From: an uncultured SAR86 cluster bacterium
GTDB taxonomy: Bacteria > Pseudomonadota > Gammaproteobacteria > Magnimaribacterales > D2472
Direction: 5' to 3'
Length of the DNA: 8,495 nt
Assembly: GCA_938075575.1 (NCBI GenBank)
Contig: CALJHI010000048.1
Location: 1-8,495, forward strand
Below are positions 1 to 7,179 of this stretch, one piece after another. Positions within the stretch are counted from its first letter, which is position 1. The number at the start of each line of letters is the position of its first letter. Below the pieces are notes generated by a model that searched no databases, was not told the origin of the DNA, and worked only from the letters and a program-made list of their open reading frames with translations. The translations under genes and the position numbers were made by a program.

Positions 1-1674
1 TGAAACTGTTATCTCATCTTGGATATACATTGATGAAAGGCTATATTCAAAATTTGCAGCTGCATCAGCAGGGTTACCTGTTTTTGCATTGTTAGCAAAG
101 AATGAGCTTGCATTTCTATTATTGAAATCTTCTAATGAGTCAAACTCCCATTGACCATCCTGAGCAACAATAAATAAATTATATATATCCCAGGTTGTAT
201 TTTCGTAACCAGCAGTAAATTTATGATTATCTTTGTAATAAACAGCTTTTAATTTAAGAAAATCAGTAACCGTTGATAGTTCATTAGCACTTCTGTATAT
301 ATCAGCACCAATATACACTTCATTACCATAAGCATTATCAATGTATAAGTTAGGTACGTTTTGACCTGCTGGAGAGTTTTGACCAGTAGTAGTTTCTTTA
401 TTAGAGTAGTTAACTTCAGTAGATAAATTATCAGACCAGTTTGAAATTAAAAGTACGCTATTTGTTTCAGTCTCTTCAGTTTTAAGGTATGAAGCGGAAG
501 TAAAATAGAAAGAATCAAAACCACTATCAGCTCGCAATCTATCCCCTTCAACTAATTTATAGTCATATTGTAATCTGTGATTTTCATCAAGTATGTAATC
601 CAATCTTAGGGATACATTTTCTTGTGTAGATTCTGTAGTGTCAGCATAAGATAATGGATCAAAACCATATAAATCAATTGTTGTCTGACGGATTGAAGCA
701 ACTTGATCAGTGGTAATCGACTGCTCAATTTGAGCGCCTGAGCCTGCTGGGCCAAACAAGACAGGGTTTGTTACGACACTCTCTTCATACGAGGTAAAAA
801 AGAATGCTTTATCTTGAATAATAGGTCCGCCAAAAGTAAAACTTGTTGCGGTGTCTTCTTTGTCAAAAGTATAGTCTCTTCCATCAATCTTATCTCCATA
901 AAATTGATCTCCTCTATCGTAATAAGCAACACTTCCTGAAAATTCGTTAGTACCACCTTTAGTAATAAATTCAATAACACCGCCTCTGAAATTTGAATAC
1001 TCAACCGAAGCTGGAGCAACTTTTATACTCATTTGCTCAATGGCATCTAAATTTAAAGGACTTCTTTGCGATGGATAGCCATTACCATTTAAACCAAAAT
1101 CATCATTAAAAGAAACTCCGTCAACTTTAATGTCATTAGATCTAGGGTGAGCACCACCAATACTGATAGCTGAATCATCATCTTCTGCATCATCAAGTGA
1201 AACAAGTGGATTAAGCCTCATAAGATCTTTAATATCACGAGTGATTGAAGGTGTGTTTTGAATAGTCTCTGCATCAATTGTTGTTGTGAAACCAGATGCT
1301 GTCATTTGCTCAACTTTTTGACCAACAACAACTACATCATCAACATCACCAACACCAATTAGAGTAAATGAAACTCTTCCAGTTTCACCAACTTGCAGAT
1401 AAGTTTCTGCAGAATCAGATAGTAATCCGCTAGCAGAAACCTTAACTTTATATGGTCCCCCAGGTCTCAAGCCAGCTGCTCTATATCTACCAGTATCTGC
1501 AGTAACTCTTGTTACTGAGCTATTAGTAGGTACGTGAGTTATCTCAACTGTAGCCCCAACAACAACATCACCACCAGATGTAACAACACCGGAGATGTCT
1601 GATGTTAATTCTTGTGAAAATGCTAAAGGAGAAAGGAATAGTGAGAAAAGAAAAATTCTAATCGATTTATTCAT
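1..1674 (-). CDS. Oar-like TonB-dependent outer-membrane receptor, N-terminal part (C-terminus beyond the left edge)
   Basis: An open frame of 558 codons starts with ATG at 1674 and runs off the left edge without a stop. Residues 1-20 form a signal peptide (short basic start, hydrophobic core, cleavage probably after AFS, before QE). Residues ~23-105 form a carboxypeptidase-regulatory-like beta-sandwich with the typical GATVEITH and GRYRAAGLRPG segments. A TonB-box-like DDVVVVG follows at 112-118. The plug spans about 125-242 (IGGAHPRSNDIKVDGVSFND at 172-191, then GGVIEFITKGGTNEFSG at 231-247). The rest is aromatic-rich, strand-alternating beta-barrel sequence. This order is that of Oar/CarboxypepD_reg TonB-dependent receptors, which import large or scarce substrates across the outer membrane using TonB-ExbBD energy. 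The substrate cannot be told from sequence. Full-length members are usually about 900-1100 residues, so roughly half is missing. A weak GTGGA ribosome site lies 10 bases before the start. Confidence 0.9.
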   Translation of the reverse strand, partial: MNKSIRIFLFSLFLSPLAFSQELTSDISGVVTSGGDVVVGATVEITHVPTNSSVTRVTADTGRYRAAGLRPGGPYKVKVSASGLLSDSAETYLQVGETGRVSFTLIGVGDVDDVVVVGQKVEQMTASGFTTTIDAETIQNTPSITRDIKDLMRLNPLVSLDDAEDDDSAISIGGAHPRSNDIKVDGVSFNDDFGLNGNGYPSQRSPLNLDAIEQMSIKVAPASVEYSNFRGGVIEFITKGGTNEFSGSVAYYDRGDQFYGDKIDGRDYTFDKEDTATSFTFGGPIIQDKAFFFTSYEESVVTNPVLFGPAGSGAQIEQSITTDQVASIRQTTIDLYGFDPLSYADTTESTQENVSLRLDYILDENHRLQYDYKLVEGDRLRADSGFDSFYFTSASYLKTEETETNSVLLISNWSDNLSTEVNYSNKETTTGQNSPAGQNVPNLYIDNAYGNEVYIGADIYRSANELSTVTDFLKLKAVYYKDNHKFTAGYENTTWDIYNLFIVAQDGQWEFDSLEDFNNRNASSFFANNAKTGNPADAAANFEYSLSSMYIQDEITVS

Positions 1675-1718
1675 AATGATAATATCCACTAAAAATATTA
1701 ATAAAATTTAATATTCCA

Positions 1719-1727
1719 ATAATAGCA
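1719..1727 (-). promoter_or_regulatory. Putative extended -10 promoter for the TonB-dependent receptor
   Basis: Read on the minus strand this is TGCTATTAT, an extended -10 element (TGn plus TATTAT, five of six matches to TATAAT). It sits about 45 bases before the receptor ATG and would start a leader of about 38 bases. No good -35 hexamer is found at 16-18 bases, as expected where an extended -10 compensates. A run of seven T lies just upstream. This is a motif match only, in AT-rich DNA where such matches are common. Confidence 0.4.
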
Positions 1728-1737
1728 GAAAAAAACA

Positions 1738-1763
1738 GTAAACTTGTTACAAATTGTAAACTT
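1738..1763. repeat. 8-base direct repeat flanking a small palindrome upstream of the receptor gene
   Basis: GTAAACTT occurs perfectly at 1738-1745 and 1756-1763, 18 bases start to start. Overlapping the second copy, TTACAAATTGTAA (1747-1759) is a perfect palindrome around its central A. The block lies between the serS stop and the receptor promoter, where an operator or activator site would sit. It is a poor terminator for serS: the stem is AT-only apart from one C-G pair, and the T-run (1727-1733) is some 14 bases away. Confidence 0.35.
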
Positions 1764-3011
1764 TTATATAGAAATTACTTCTTTTCCCATAAACCCCTGA
1801 AGGACGCTAGGAATAGCAATAGTTTGAGTGCCTTGATCAAAGTTATTTTCGATTATGGCTATTAATGTTCTGCCAACAGCAAGTGCTGAACCATTTATAG
1901 TATTAGCCAAAATCTTACCTTCATTTGTTTTTATTTTTATATTTGATCTCCTTGCCTGAAAATCACTGAAATTAGAACAAGAAGATATCTCTCTATACTT
2001 ATTCTGGCTTGGCATCCAAACTTCAATGTCGAATGTCTTAGAGGAGCTAAATCCAAGATCGCCGGTACATAGTTCAATAACCTGGTAAGGTAAATCAAGC
2101 TTTTGAAGTATCTCTTCAGCATTACTGAGTAGTGAATCCAAATCATCCAAGGATGTTGCTGGGTCAGTAATTTGCACGAGTTCAATTTTTTCAAATTGAT
2201 GCTGTCTTATAAGGCCTTTTGTATCCTTACCATAACTTCCAGCTTCTGATCTAAAGCAAGGTGTATGGGATGTTACCTTTTTTGGCAATTCGTGGTCATA
2301 TAAAACTTTGTTTCTGAATAAATTAGTTAATGGAACTTCAGCTGTAGGAATAAGATAAAGACTATCAGAGGCTTTAAATAGATCTTCTTCAAATTTGGGA
2401 AGCTGACCAGTTCCTCTGAGAGACTCTTCATTAGCCATAAATGGTACATAATATTCTTCATAACCATTGGCAATAGCGTTATCTAACATAAATTGAATTA
2501 ACGCTCTCTGAAGTTTAGACACATCGCCCCTCAGCACAGAAAATCTTGAACCAGATAAACTTGCTGCAAGGTCGGTGTCTATGTTTTTAGTAATTTCTAA
2601 ATGGTCTAAAGTGTTAGATGATGTTATTTCACCATTTTTTCTTATAACAACATTGTCATCTTCACTTTTTCCGATCGGGACATCTGATCGAGGAATATTT
2701 GGAATATCAAATAGGAAGTTATTTATCTCAATGAGTATCATCTGAAGATCATGATCTTTAATTTTTAATTCAGAATTTACTTTATCGACTGAAACCTTTA
2801 GATCATTTACATTATCACCTGAAGCCTTGGCCTTACCAAATTGTGAAGATAGATCTTTTCTAGTTGATTGAAGGCTTTCTACATCAATTTGAAGGGATTT
2901 CCTTTTAGCATCTAAATCTTGAAACAAAGAAATATTTAACTCATAACCTCTTGTTAAGAGCTTATTTTTTATTTCTTCTGGAGACTCTCTAAGGAGTTTT
3001 ATATCAATCAT
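1764..3011 (-). CDS. serS: Seryl-tRNA synthetase
   Basis: A class II aminoacyl-tRNA synthetase of 415 residues (E. coli 430) that charges tRNA-Ser, and tRNA-Sec where present, with serine in the cytoplasm. Residues ~30-100 form the long antiparallel coiled-coil arm that grips the tRNA-Ser variable arm. The catalytic core shows the serine-binding TAEVPLTN at 223-230, motif 2 FRSEAGSYGKDTKGLIRQHQ at 253-272, the EISSCSNFSDFQARR block at 341-355 and motif 3 GSALAVGRTL at 374-383 with Arg381. All key elements are intact. The ATG directly follows the crcB stop with no gap; an AGGA Shine-Dalgarno inside the end of crcB lies 6 bases before it, so translation is probably coupled. It is the last gene of the ftsK-lolA-crcB-serS set, and no separate promoter is obvious. 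Confidence 0.98.
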   Translation of the reverse strand: MIDIKLLRESPEEIKNKLLTRGYELNISLFQDLDAKRKSLQIDVESLQSTRKDLSSQFGKAKASGDNVNDLKVSVDKVNSELKIKDHDLQMILIEINNFLFDIPNIPRSDVPIGKSEDDNVVIRKNGEITSSNTLDHLEITKNIDTDLAASLSGSRFSVLRGDVSKLQRALIQFMLDNAIANGYEEYYVPFMANEESLRGTGQLPKFEEDLFKASDSLYLIPTAEVPLTNLFRNKVLYDHELPKKVTSHTPCFRSEAGSYGKDTKGLIRQHQFEKIELVQITDPATSLDDLDSLLSNAEEILQKLDLPYQVIELCTGDLGFSSSKTFDIEVWMPSQNKYREISSCSNFSDFQARRSNIKIKTNEGKILANTINGSALAVGRTLIAIIENNFDQGTQTIAIPSVLQGFMGKEVISI

Positions 3012-3368
3012 TTATTTTCCTAAATTAAAACCAATATAAGTAGCTATTATGGTTACGGCAATTGTAGATATTATATATAAGATAGCCATAATTGGCTGAT
3101 TTGAAGAAAATAATTCCATAGTTTGACTAGAAAAAGCAGACATTGTGGTGAATGAGCCAAGAAATCCAATTATAAAAAGATAGTTAGCTGGATCCTTCTG
3201 ATCAAAGCCGTTTCCAATGGCCAAGCCAATTAAAAAGCATCCAATTACATTTATTGAGAAAGTAGCAAATGGGAATAAAGTCTCATCGGTTCTATTTATT
3301 AAAATAGTTAAAAGATATCTAGAAATAGCACCCAGTCCCCCTCCAAATCCAACTAATAAAAGATTCAT
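3012..3368 (-). CDS. crcB: CrcB/Fluc-family fluoride channel
   Basis: A 118-residue inner-membrane protein with four hydrophobic segments (about 3-22, 34-54, 63-82 and 94-114). Fluc channels are small dual-topology dimers that let toxic fluoride leave the cell. Family marks are GGGLGAISRY (9-18, with the conserved Arg17), the polar pore Asn40 in FSINVIGCFLIG, and the helix-break block GFLGSFTTMSAFS (68-80), which forms the central sodium site and carries the Phe box. In most members that block reads TTFSTF; here Met76 replaces the first Phe, while the second (Phe79) is kept. Its ATG overlaps the lolA stop by one base (TAATG), with a GGTGA ribosome site 7 bases upstream, and its stop abuts the serS start. 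It occupies the place of rarA in the usual lolA-rarA-serS order. No fluoride riboswitch precedes it, since it is internal to the operon. Confidence 0.93.
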   Translation of the reverse strand: MNLLLVGFGGGLGAISRYLLTILINRTDETLFPFATFSINVIGCFLIGLAIGNGFDQKDPANYLFIIGFLGSFTTMSAFSSQTMELFSSNQPIMAILYIISTIAVTIIATYIGFNLGK

Positions 3369-3859
3369 TAAACTTTCACCATAAAAATAATTGTATTTAA
3401 TACATCTAAATTATCTAAGTAAATTAATGAAAATGAATTATCAGCTATATCCCTTATCAATATTGGTTTTTGAGAATCTTTTAACTGATAGGATGTTTTA
3501 GATATCTTAAGAACATCTTTTTCTTCAAAACCACTCTTAATTAACTTTATTAAATCTTTGTTGGGCAGTGTTGAGATTTCAATGGTTGACTCTTGATCAA
3601 AGTCATTATCTATAATTTTAATTTGAGTTTCATTGATAATATATTTTTCATCAAATGGTTTTTGAATATTGATTGATATTATTTCCCCATCTCTTTCAAT
3701 AAAACCCGATGATTCAGATGTAATACCGGTCATTTCGTTAACTGAGTTTTGAATAAATTGGATTTTCTTATAGAGAAGAACTTTATTAACTATATCTATT
3801 TCAGATGCATTAACGGTGAAGTTTATGAATGCAAGAAAAAATAAAATTCCTATCTTCAT
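3368..3859 (-). CDS. lolA: Probable outer-membrane lipoprotein carrier LolA, short and divergent
   Basis: A 163-residue protein with a signal peptide (about 1-18, cleavage after VNA), so it is probably periplasmic. The mature part is about 145 residues, against about 182 in E. coli LolA. The N-terminal half follows the LolA pattern: FIQN (35-38), then SGFIERDGEIISINIQKPFD (51-70) and a strand pattern with IKIIDNDFDQ (80-89) that correspond to the Q-G-x-RP-x-x-P-DE and D-G-x-x-W-x-Y-x-x-x-x-x-Q segments. Arg56 could match the functional Arg of E. coli LolA, but the aromatic RP-x-x-F-x-W signature is lost. LolA takes lipoproteins released by LolCDE across the periplasm to LolB. The call rests largely on its position directly after ftsK, where lolA lies in gammaproteobacteria. 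It starts 6 bases after the ftsK stop, with no clear Shine-Dalgarno, and overlaps crcB by one base. Confidence 0.72.
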   Translation of the reverse strand: MKIGILFFLAFINFTVNASEIDIVNKVLLYKKIQFIQNSVNEMTGITSESSGFIERDGEIISINIQKPFDEKYIINETQIKIIDNDFDQESTIEISTLPNKDLIKLIKSGFEEKDVLKISKTSYQLKDSQKPILIRDIADNSFSLIYLDNLDVLNTIIFMVKV

Positions 3860-3865
3860 TAATTA

Positions 3866-6157
3866 TTATCTTTTTGGAACTAGAACTTCTCTTGATCCAT
3901 TTGAACTCATCTCGGATACTAGCCCAGCCTCCTCCATTGTTTCAATTAGTCGAGCAGCTCTGTTGTAACCTATTCTGAGCTTTCTTTGGACTGCTGATAT
4001 TGAAGCTCTCCTTGTTTCAATCACAAAGTTAACGGCTTCATCATATAACTCATCTGAGTCCTCAGCTGATCCACTGGAGTTATCTGAGCCACTCCAACCA
4101 GGAATTGGCCCAGTATCTTGGGCTTCATTTACAATACTATCTATATAATCTGGTTCAGCTCTGGACTTCCAATCATTTACAACCCTATGCACCTCATCAT
4201 CCCCAACAAAAGCACCATGAACTCTAACAGGAACACCTACACCAGGAGGTAGATAAAGCATATCCCCATAACCCAGTAATTGCTCAGCTCCGCCTTGATC
4301 AATGATTGTTCTTGAATCTATCTTGGAAGAAACTTGAAATCCTATTCTTGTAGGAATATTAGCCTTGATAAGACCAGTGATAACATCAACGGAAGGTCTT
4401 TGTGTTGCAAGAATTAAGTGTATCCCAGCAGCTCTGGCTTTTTGGGCTATTCTTGCAATCAAATGCTCAACTTTCTTACCAACAAGCATCATCATGTCAG
4501 CAAACTCATCGACAACTACAACAATTGATGGAAGTTCTTCTAAATATTCTTCTTGGCTCTCAAGTAATGGATTTAGTATTTGTTTACCATTATCGGCGGC
4601 CTCTTTTATTTTTTTATTGAACCCAGCAAGATTTCTAACACCCATCATTGACATTAATTTATACCTTCTGTCCATCTCAACCACACACCAACGCAGTCCA
4701 TTTGATGCATTAGTCATATCTGTAATTACGGGTGTTAATAAATGAGGTATTCCATCATAAACTGACAGTTCTAGCATTTTTGGATCAATTAGAATCAATC
4801 TAACGTCTTTAGGGTCTGATTTAAAGAGAAGGCTTAACAGCATTGCATTAACACCTACAGACTTACCAGAGCCAGTTGTTCCGGCAACTAGTAAATGAGG
4901 CATCTTGGCAAGATCAACAACAACTGATTTACCAGCAATATCATGACCCAATGCCAATGTGAGATTAGAAGTAGATGTTTTGAATGCATTGGATGAAAGT
5001 ATTTCAGTAAGCCTAACCATTTTTCTATTGGTATTAGGAATCTCTATACCTACAACTGATTTACCCTCAATAACTTCAACAACCCTTACAGAGCTCACCG
5101 ATAGAGATCTGGCAATATCTTGAGCTATGTTAGTTATTTTACTAGCTTTAGTTCCCGGTGCTGGTTGTATTTCAAATCGCGTCACAACCGGTCCTGGTAA
5201 AACCGTTTCAACGCTAGCCTCTATACCAAATTCTTCAAGTTTTGTTTCTAAAAGTAATGCTAGCTCGTTTAGCTCGTCTTTTGATAACGAAGAACCATCA
5301 TCAAGGGCTCTATCTAATAACTGGGTACTAGGCATTTTTGTTTTCTTGATATCCTTATCCAAGTTTTCAGAAACTGGTGCCTCAACCTCTTTTAGCTTAG
5401 TTTCAGTTTTAATTTCTTGTTGCTTAGTTGGAATCTCTTTAGAGCTTGTTGTTTCAAATAATATTTTTTTTGTTTTAGATTCTTTCTTGGTTTCATTCTT
5501 CTTTTCTTTTCTTGCATTATTTAAAGATGAGACCATATTTTTAAGATAAGCATGCAGTTTTAGTAGATGTGCCTTAATTTTCTCTAATATAACTTTAATA
5601 AAATTAAGAATGGATTGAGAGATCAATACTATTATCTTACCAAGACCATCCAAGGCTTTGAGCCATGAGAAACTAAATGAATTTGATGATGCGGGAATCA
5701 TAAATAAAATAAAGAAAATTAAAGCTCCAACCGATCCTATATTGACTGAAAGAGATCTAAATAAAATTTCACCAGTCGCACCTCCAGAAATCCCTGTAAA
5801 GAAATATTCCAGAATTGAAGAAAAGCTAATAAGAAGAATTACTGAACTAACAACCCTAACAACCACCTTAGATATTGAATTGTATGCATCTTTCTTCAAG
5901 ATAATTTGAGCAGACCAAACACAACCAATGATTAATAAGCCATAAGCTGCATATCCAATAAGGGTATATAGAAAATCAGAAATTTTAGCTCCTAAAGGCC
6001 CGCCTAAGTTAACGACAGTATTTGAAGAATTTGTATTAAAAAAACCTGAGTCTGATGAGCTGTATGATGCTAAAACAATAAAAATATATAGGGACAGGCC
6101 AATTAAGAAATAGCTAAAGAAATTTAATAATGTTTTTTTTATATATGGTGAGAGCAT
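3866..6157 (-). CDS. ftsK: DNA translocase FtsK
   Basis: A 763-residue septal DNA pump. Residues ~11-160 hold four membrane segments (about 11-33, 61-85, 97-119 and 138-156) that anchor it in the inner membrane at the divisome. A short Lys/Glu-rich linker (~210-275) follows, then the alpha domain (~280-390) and the RecA-like beta motor with Walker A GTTGSGKS (426-433, Lys432) and Walker B VVVVDEFADMM (546-556, Asp550/Glu551). The gamma winged helix (~703-763, with RRASISAVQRKLRIGYNRAARLIE at 716-739 in two halves around Leu727) reads polar KOPS sites and activates XerCD recombination at dif. The protein is far shorter than E. coli FtsK (1329) because the linker is minimal, giving a SpoIIIE-like size. 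The start is the first ATG ahead of the first membrane segment; its Shine-Dalgarno is weak. First gene of the minus-strand set, divergent from trxB. Confidence 0.97.
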   Translation of the reverse strand: MLSPYIKKTLLNFFSYFLIGLSLYIFIVLASYSSSDSGFFNTNSSNTVVNLGGPLGAKISDFLYTLIGYAAYGLLIIGCVWSAQIILKKDAYNSISKVVVRVVSSVILLISFSSILEYFFTGISGGATGEILFRSLSVNIGSVGALIFFILFMIPASSNSFSFSWLKALDGLGKIIVLISQSILNFIKVILEKIKAHLLKLHAYLKNMVSSLNNARKEKKNETKKESKTKKILFETTSSKEIPTKQQEIKTETKLKEVEAPVSENLDKDIKKTKMPSTQLLDRALDDGSSLSKDELNELALLLETKLEEFGIEASVETVLPGPVVTRFEIQPAPGTKASKITNIAQDIARSLSVSSVRVVEVIEGKSVVGIEIPNTNRKMVRLTEILSSNAFKTSTSNLTLALGHDIAGKSVVVDLAKMPHLLVAGTTGSGKSVGVNAMLLSLLFKSDPKDVRLILIDPKMLELSVYDGIPHLLTPVITDMTNASNGLRWCVVEMDRRYKLMSMMGVRNLAGFNKKIKEAADNGKQILNPLLESQEEYLEELPSIVVVVDEFADMMMLVGKKVEHLIARIAQKARAAGIHLILATQRPSVDVITGLIKANIPTRIGFQVSSKIDSRTIIDQGGAEQLLGYGDMLYLPPGVGVPVRVHGAFVGDDEVHRVVNDWKSRAEPDYIDSIVNEAQDTGPIPGWSGSDNSSGSAEDSDELYDEAVNFVIETRRASISAVQRKLRIGYNRAARLIETMEEAGLVSEMSSNGSREVLVPKR

Positions 6158-6188
6158 TTTCTAGAGTAATTATTCCCTGTTTTATTAA

Positions 6189-6194
6189 ATTATA
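6189..6194 (-). promoter_or_regulatory. Putative -10 box for the ftsK-lolA-crcB-serS set
   Basis: On the minus strand this reads TATAAT, a perfect -10 consensus, placed so that transcription would begin near 6182, about 25 bases before the ftsK ATG at 6157. No convincing -35 hexamer is seen at 16-18 bases (AATAAA at 17). It is the only good -10 candidate in the 83-base gap for this direction, but AT-rich DNA makes chance matches likely. Confidence 0.4.
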
Positions 6195-6205
6195 ACTATT
6201 TATCA

Positions 6206-6234
6206 ATCACATTTATTCAATATTCAATTATAAT
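6206..6234 (+). promoter_or_regulatory. Putative trxB promoter, predicted to give a leaderless mRNA
   Basis: A perfect TATAAT at 6229-6234 is preceded at a 17-base spacing by ATCACA (6206-6211, four of six matches to TTGACA). With the normal 6-8 bases from -10 to start, transcription would begin at about 6241, which is the A of the trxB ATG. There is no Shine-Dalgarno in the seven bases between box and start beyond GAG directly against the ATG. An 8-base AATTATAA repeat (6188-6195 and 6226-6233) contains the -10 regions of both divergent promoters. Confidence 0.45.
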
Positions 6235-6240
6235 TCGAGC

Positions 6241-7176
6241 ATGTCAACAAATCATAGCAAATTAATTATATTAGGTTCAGGCCCTGCGGGCTATTCTGCT
6301 GGTATTTATGCTGCAAGAGCAGGCTTGAATCCAGTTCTGATTAGTGGTGCACAAGAAGGTGGGCAATTAACAACAACCACAGATGTTGAAAACTGGCCTG
6401 GTGATAGTAATGATCTACAAGGACCAGATCTCATGGTAAGAATGAAAGATCACGCTTTAAAATTTGATGTCGAGATTATTAATGATCATATTAATGCAGT
6501 TGATTTAAAAACTAAGCCATTTAAATTAATGGGATCCAGTGAATATACCTGTGATTCATTGATTATCTCAACTGGCGCAAGCGCCATGTACCTTGGTTTA
6601 CCAAGCGAAAATGAATTTTTAGGTAAAGGTGTTTCTGCATGCGCAACATGCGATGGTTTTTTTTATAGAGACCAAGAGGTGGTTGTTGTAGGCGGAGGAA
6701 ATACAGCTGTCGAGGAAGCCCTATATCTTGCCAGAATATGTTCAAAAGTTACTCTGGTTCATAGAAGGGATCAATTAAGAGCAGAAAAAATATTACAAGA
6801 TAGACTTTTCGTTGAGGAGAAAAATGGAAAAGTTAATATTATGTGGAACTCTGAATTAAAAGAAGTTGTTGGTGATGAGATGGGTGTGAATGGGGTTATT
6901 TTAAAAACTCCTGATGGAGAGTTAACAATTGGTGTTCACGGTGTTTTTATTGCAATTGGTCACAAACCTAATACAGATATTTTTAAAGATCAACTTGAAA
7001 TGGATAATGGTTACTTAAAGATTAACTCTGGCACAGAAGGAAATGCAACAGAAACATCTATTAATGGCGTTTTTGCAGCTGGTGATGTTTCAGATCAAAT
7101 TTATAGACAGGCGGTGACTTCTGCAGGTTCTGGTTGTATGGCTGCATTAGATGCAGAGAAATACTTATCAGAGTAA
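6241..7176 (+). CDS. trxB: Thioredoxin-disulfide reductase
   Basis: A 311-residue flavoprotein (E. coli 321) that passes electrons from NADPH through FAD and a redox cysteine pair to thioredoxin in the cytoplasm. The FAD-binding Rossmann motif GSGPAGYSAGIYAARAG is at 12-28. The active site CATC is at 134-137 inside ACATCDGFFY, as in low-molecular-weight TrxB. The NADPH-binding GGGNTAVEEA is at 151-160, with HRRDQLRA at 174-181, whose paired Arg are the usual NADPH-phosphate contacts. The second FAD motif FAAGDVSD is at 278-285. All catalytic elements are present. It is divergent from ftsK; in E. coli lrp lies between these two genes, but here only 83 bases remain. The reductase-like gene downstream follows after 3 bases, so the two are probably co-transcribed. 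Confidence 0.98.
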   Translation: MSTNHSKLIILGSGPAGYSAGIYAARAGLNPVLISGAQEGGQLTTTTDVENWPGDSNDLQGPDLMVRMKDHALKFDVEIINDHINAVDLKTKPFKLMGSSEYTCDSLIISTGASAMYLGLPSENEFLGKGVSACATCDGFFYRDQEVVVVGGGNTAVEEALYLARICSKVTLVHRRDQLRAEKILQDRLFVEEKNGKVNIMWNSELKEVVGDEMGVNGVILKTPDGELTIGVHGVFIAIGHKPNTDIFKDQLEMDNGYLKINSGTEGNATETSINGVFAAGDVSDQIYRQAVTSAGSGCMAALDAEKYLSE

Positions 7177-7179
7177 TTA

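Noticed and set aside
771..1019. An 82-codon open frame on the minus strand
   Set aside because: It lies in another frame within the plug and early barrel of the TonB-dependent receptor, whose own frame is open throughout and matches the family.
1727..1766. Intrinsic terminator after serS
   Set aside because: The only hairpin (TTACA/TGTAA) is five base pairs and mostly A-T, and the seven-T run begins about 14 bases beyond it, so it does not meet the usual stem-plus-U-tract form.
3368..3400. Fluoride riboswitch controlling crcB
   Set aside because: The sequence upstream of crcB is the lolA coding region, overlapping by one base, and shows no leader space for the riboswitch fold.
4365..4745. 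A 126-codon open frame on the plus strand inside ftsK
   Set aside because: It lies wholly opposite the motor domain of ftsK, which is strongly conserved; the frame is a by-product of that coding sequence.
5127..5549. A 140-codon open frame on the plus strand opposite ftsK
   Set aside because: It is antisense to the conserved alpha domain and linker of ftsK, has a composition dictated by the opposite strand (Ser/Phe-rich), no ribosome site and no recognisable domain.
6133..6140. A run of eight A (minus strand) in codons 6-9 of ftsK, and a run of eight T at 6657-6664 in trxB, as possible slippage or phase-variation sites
   Set aside because: Both runs are in frame and encode expected residues, such runs are frequent in AT-rich genomes, and essential housekeeping genes are unlikely phase-variable targets.
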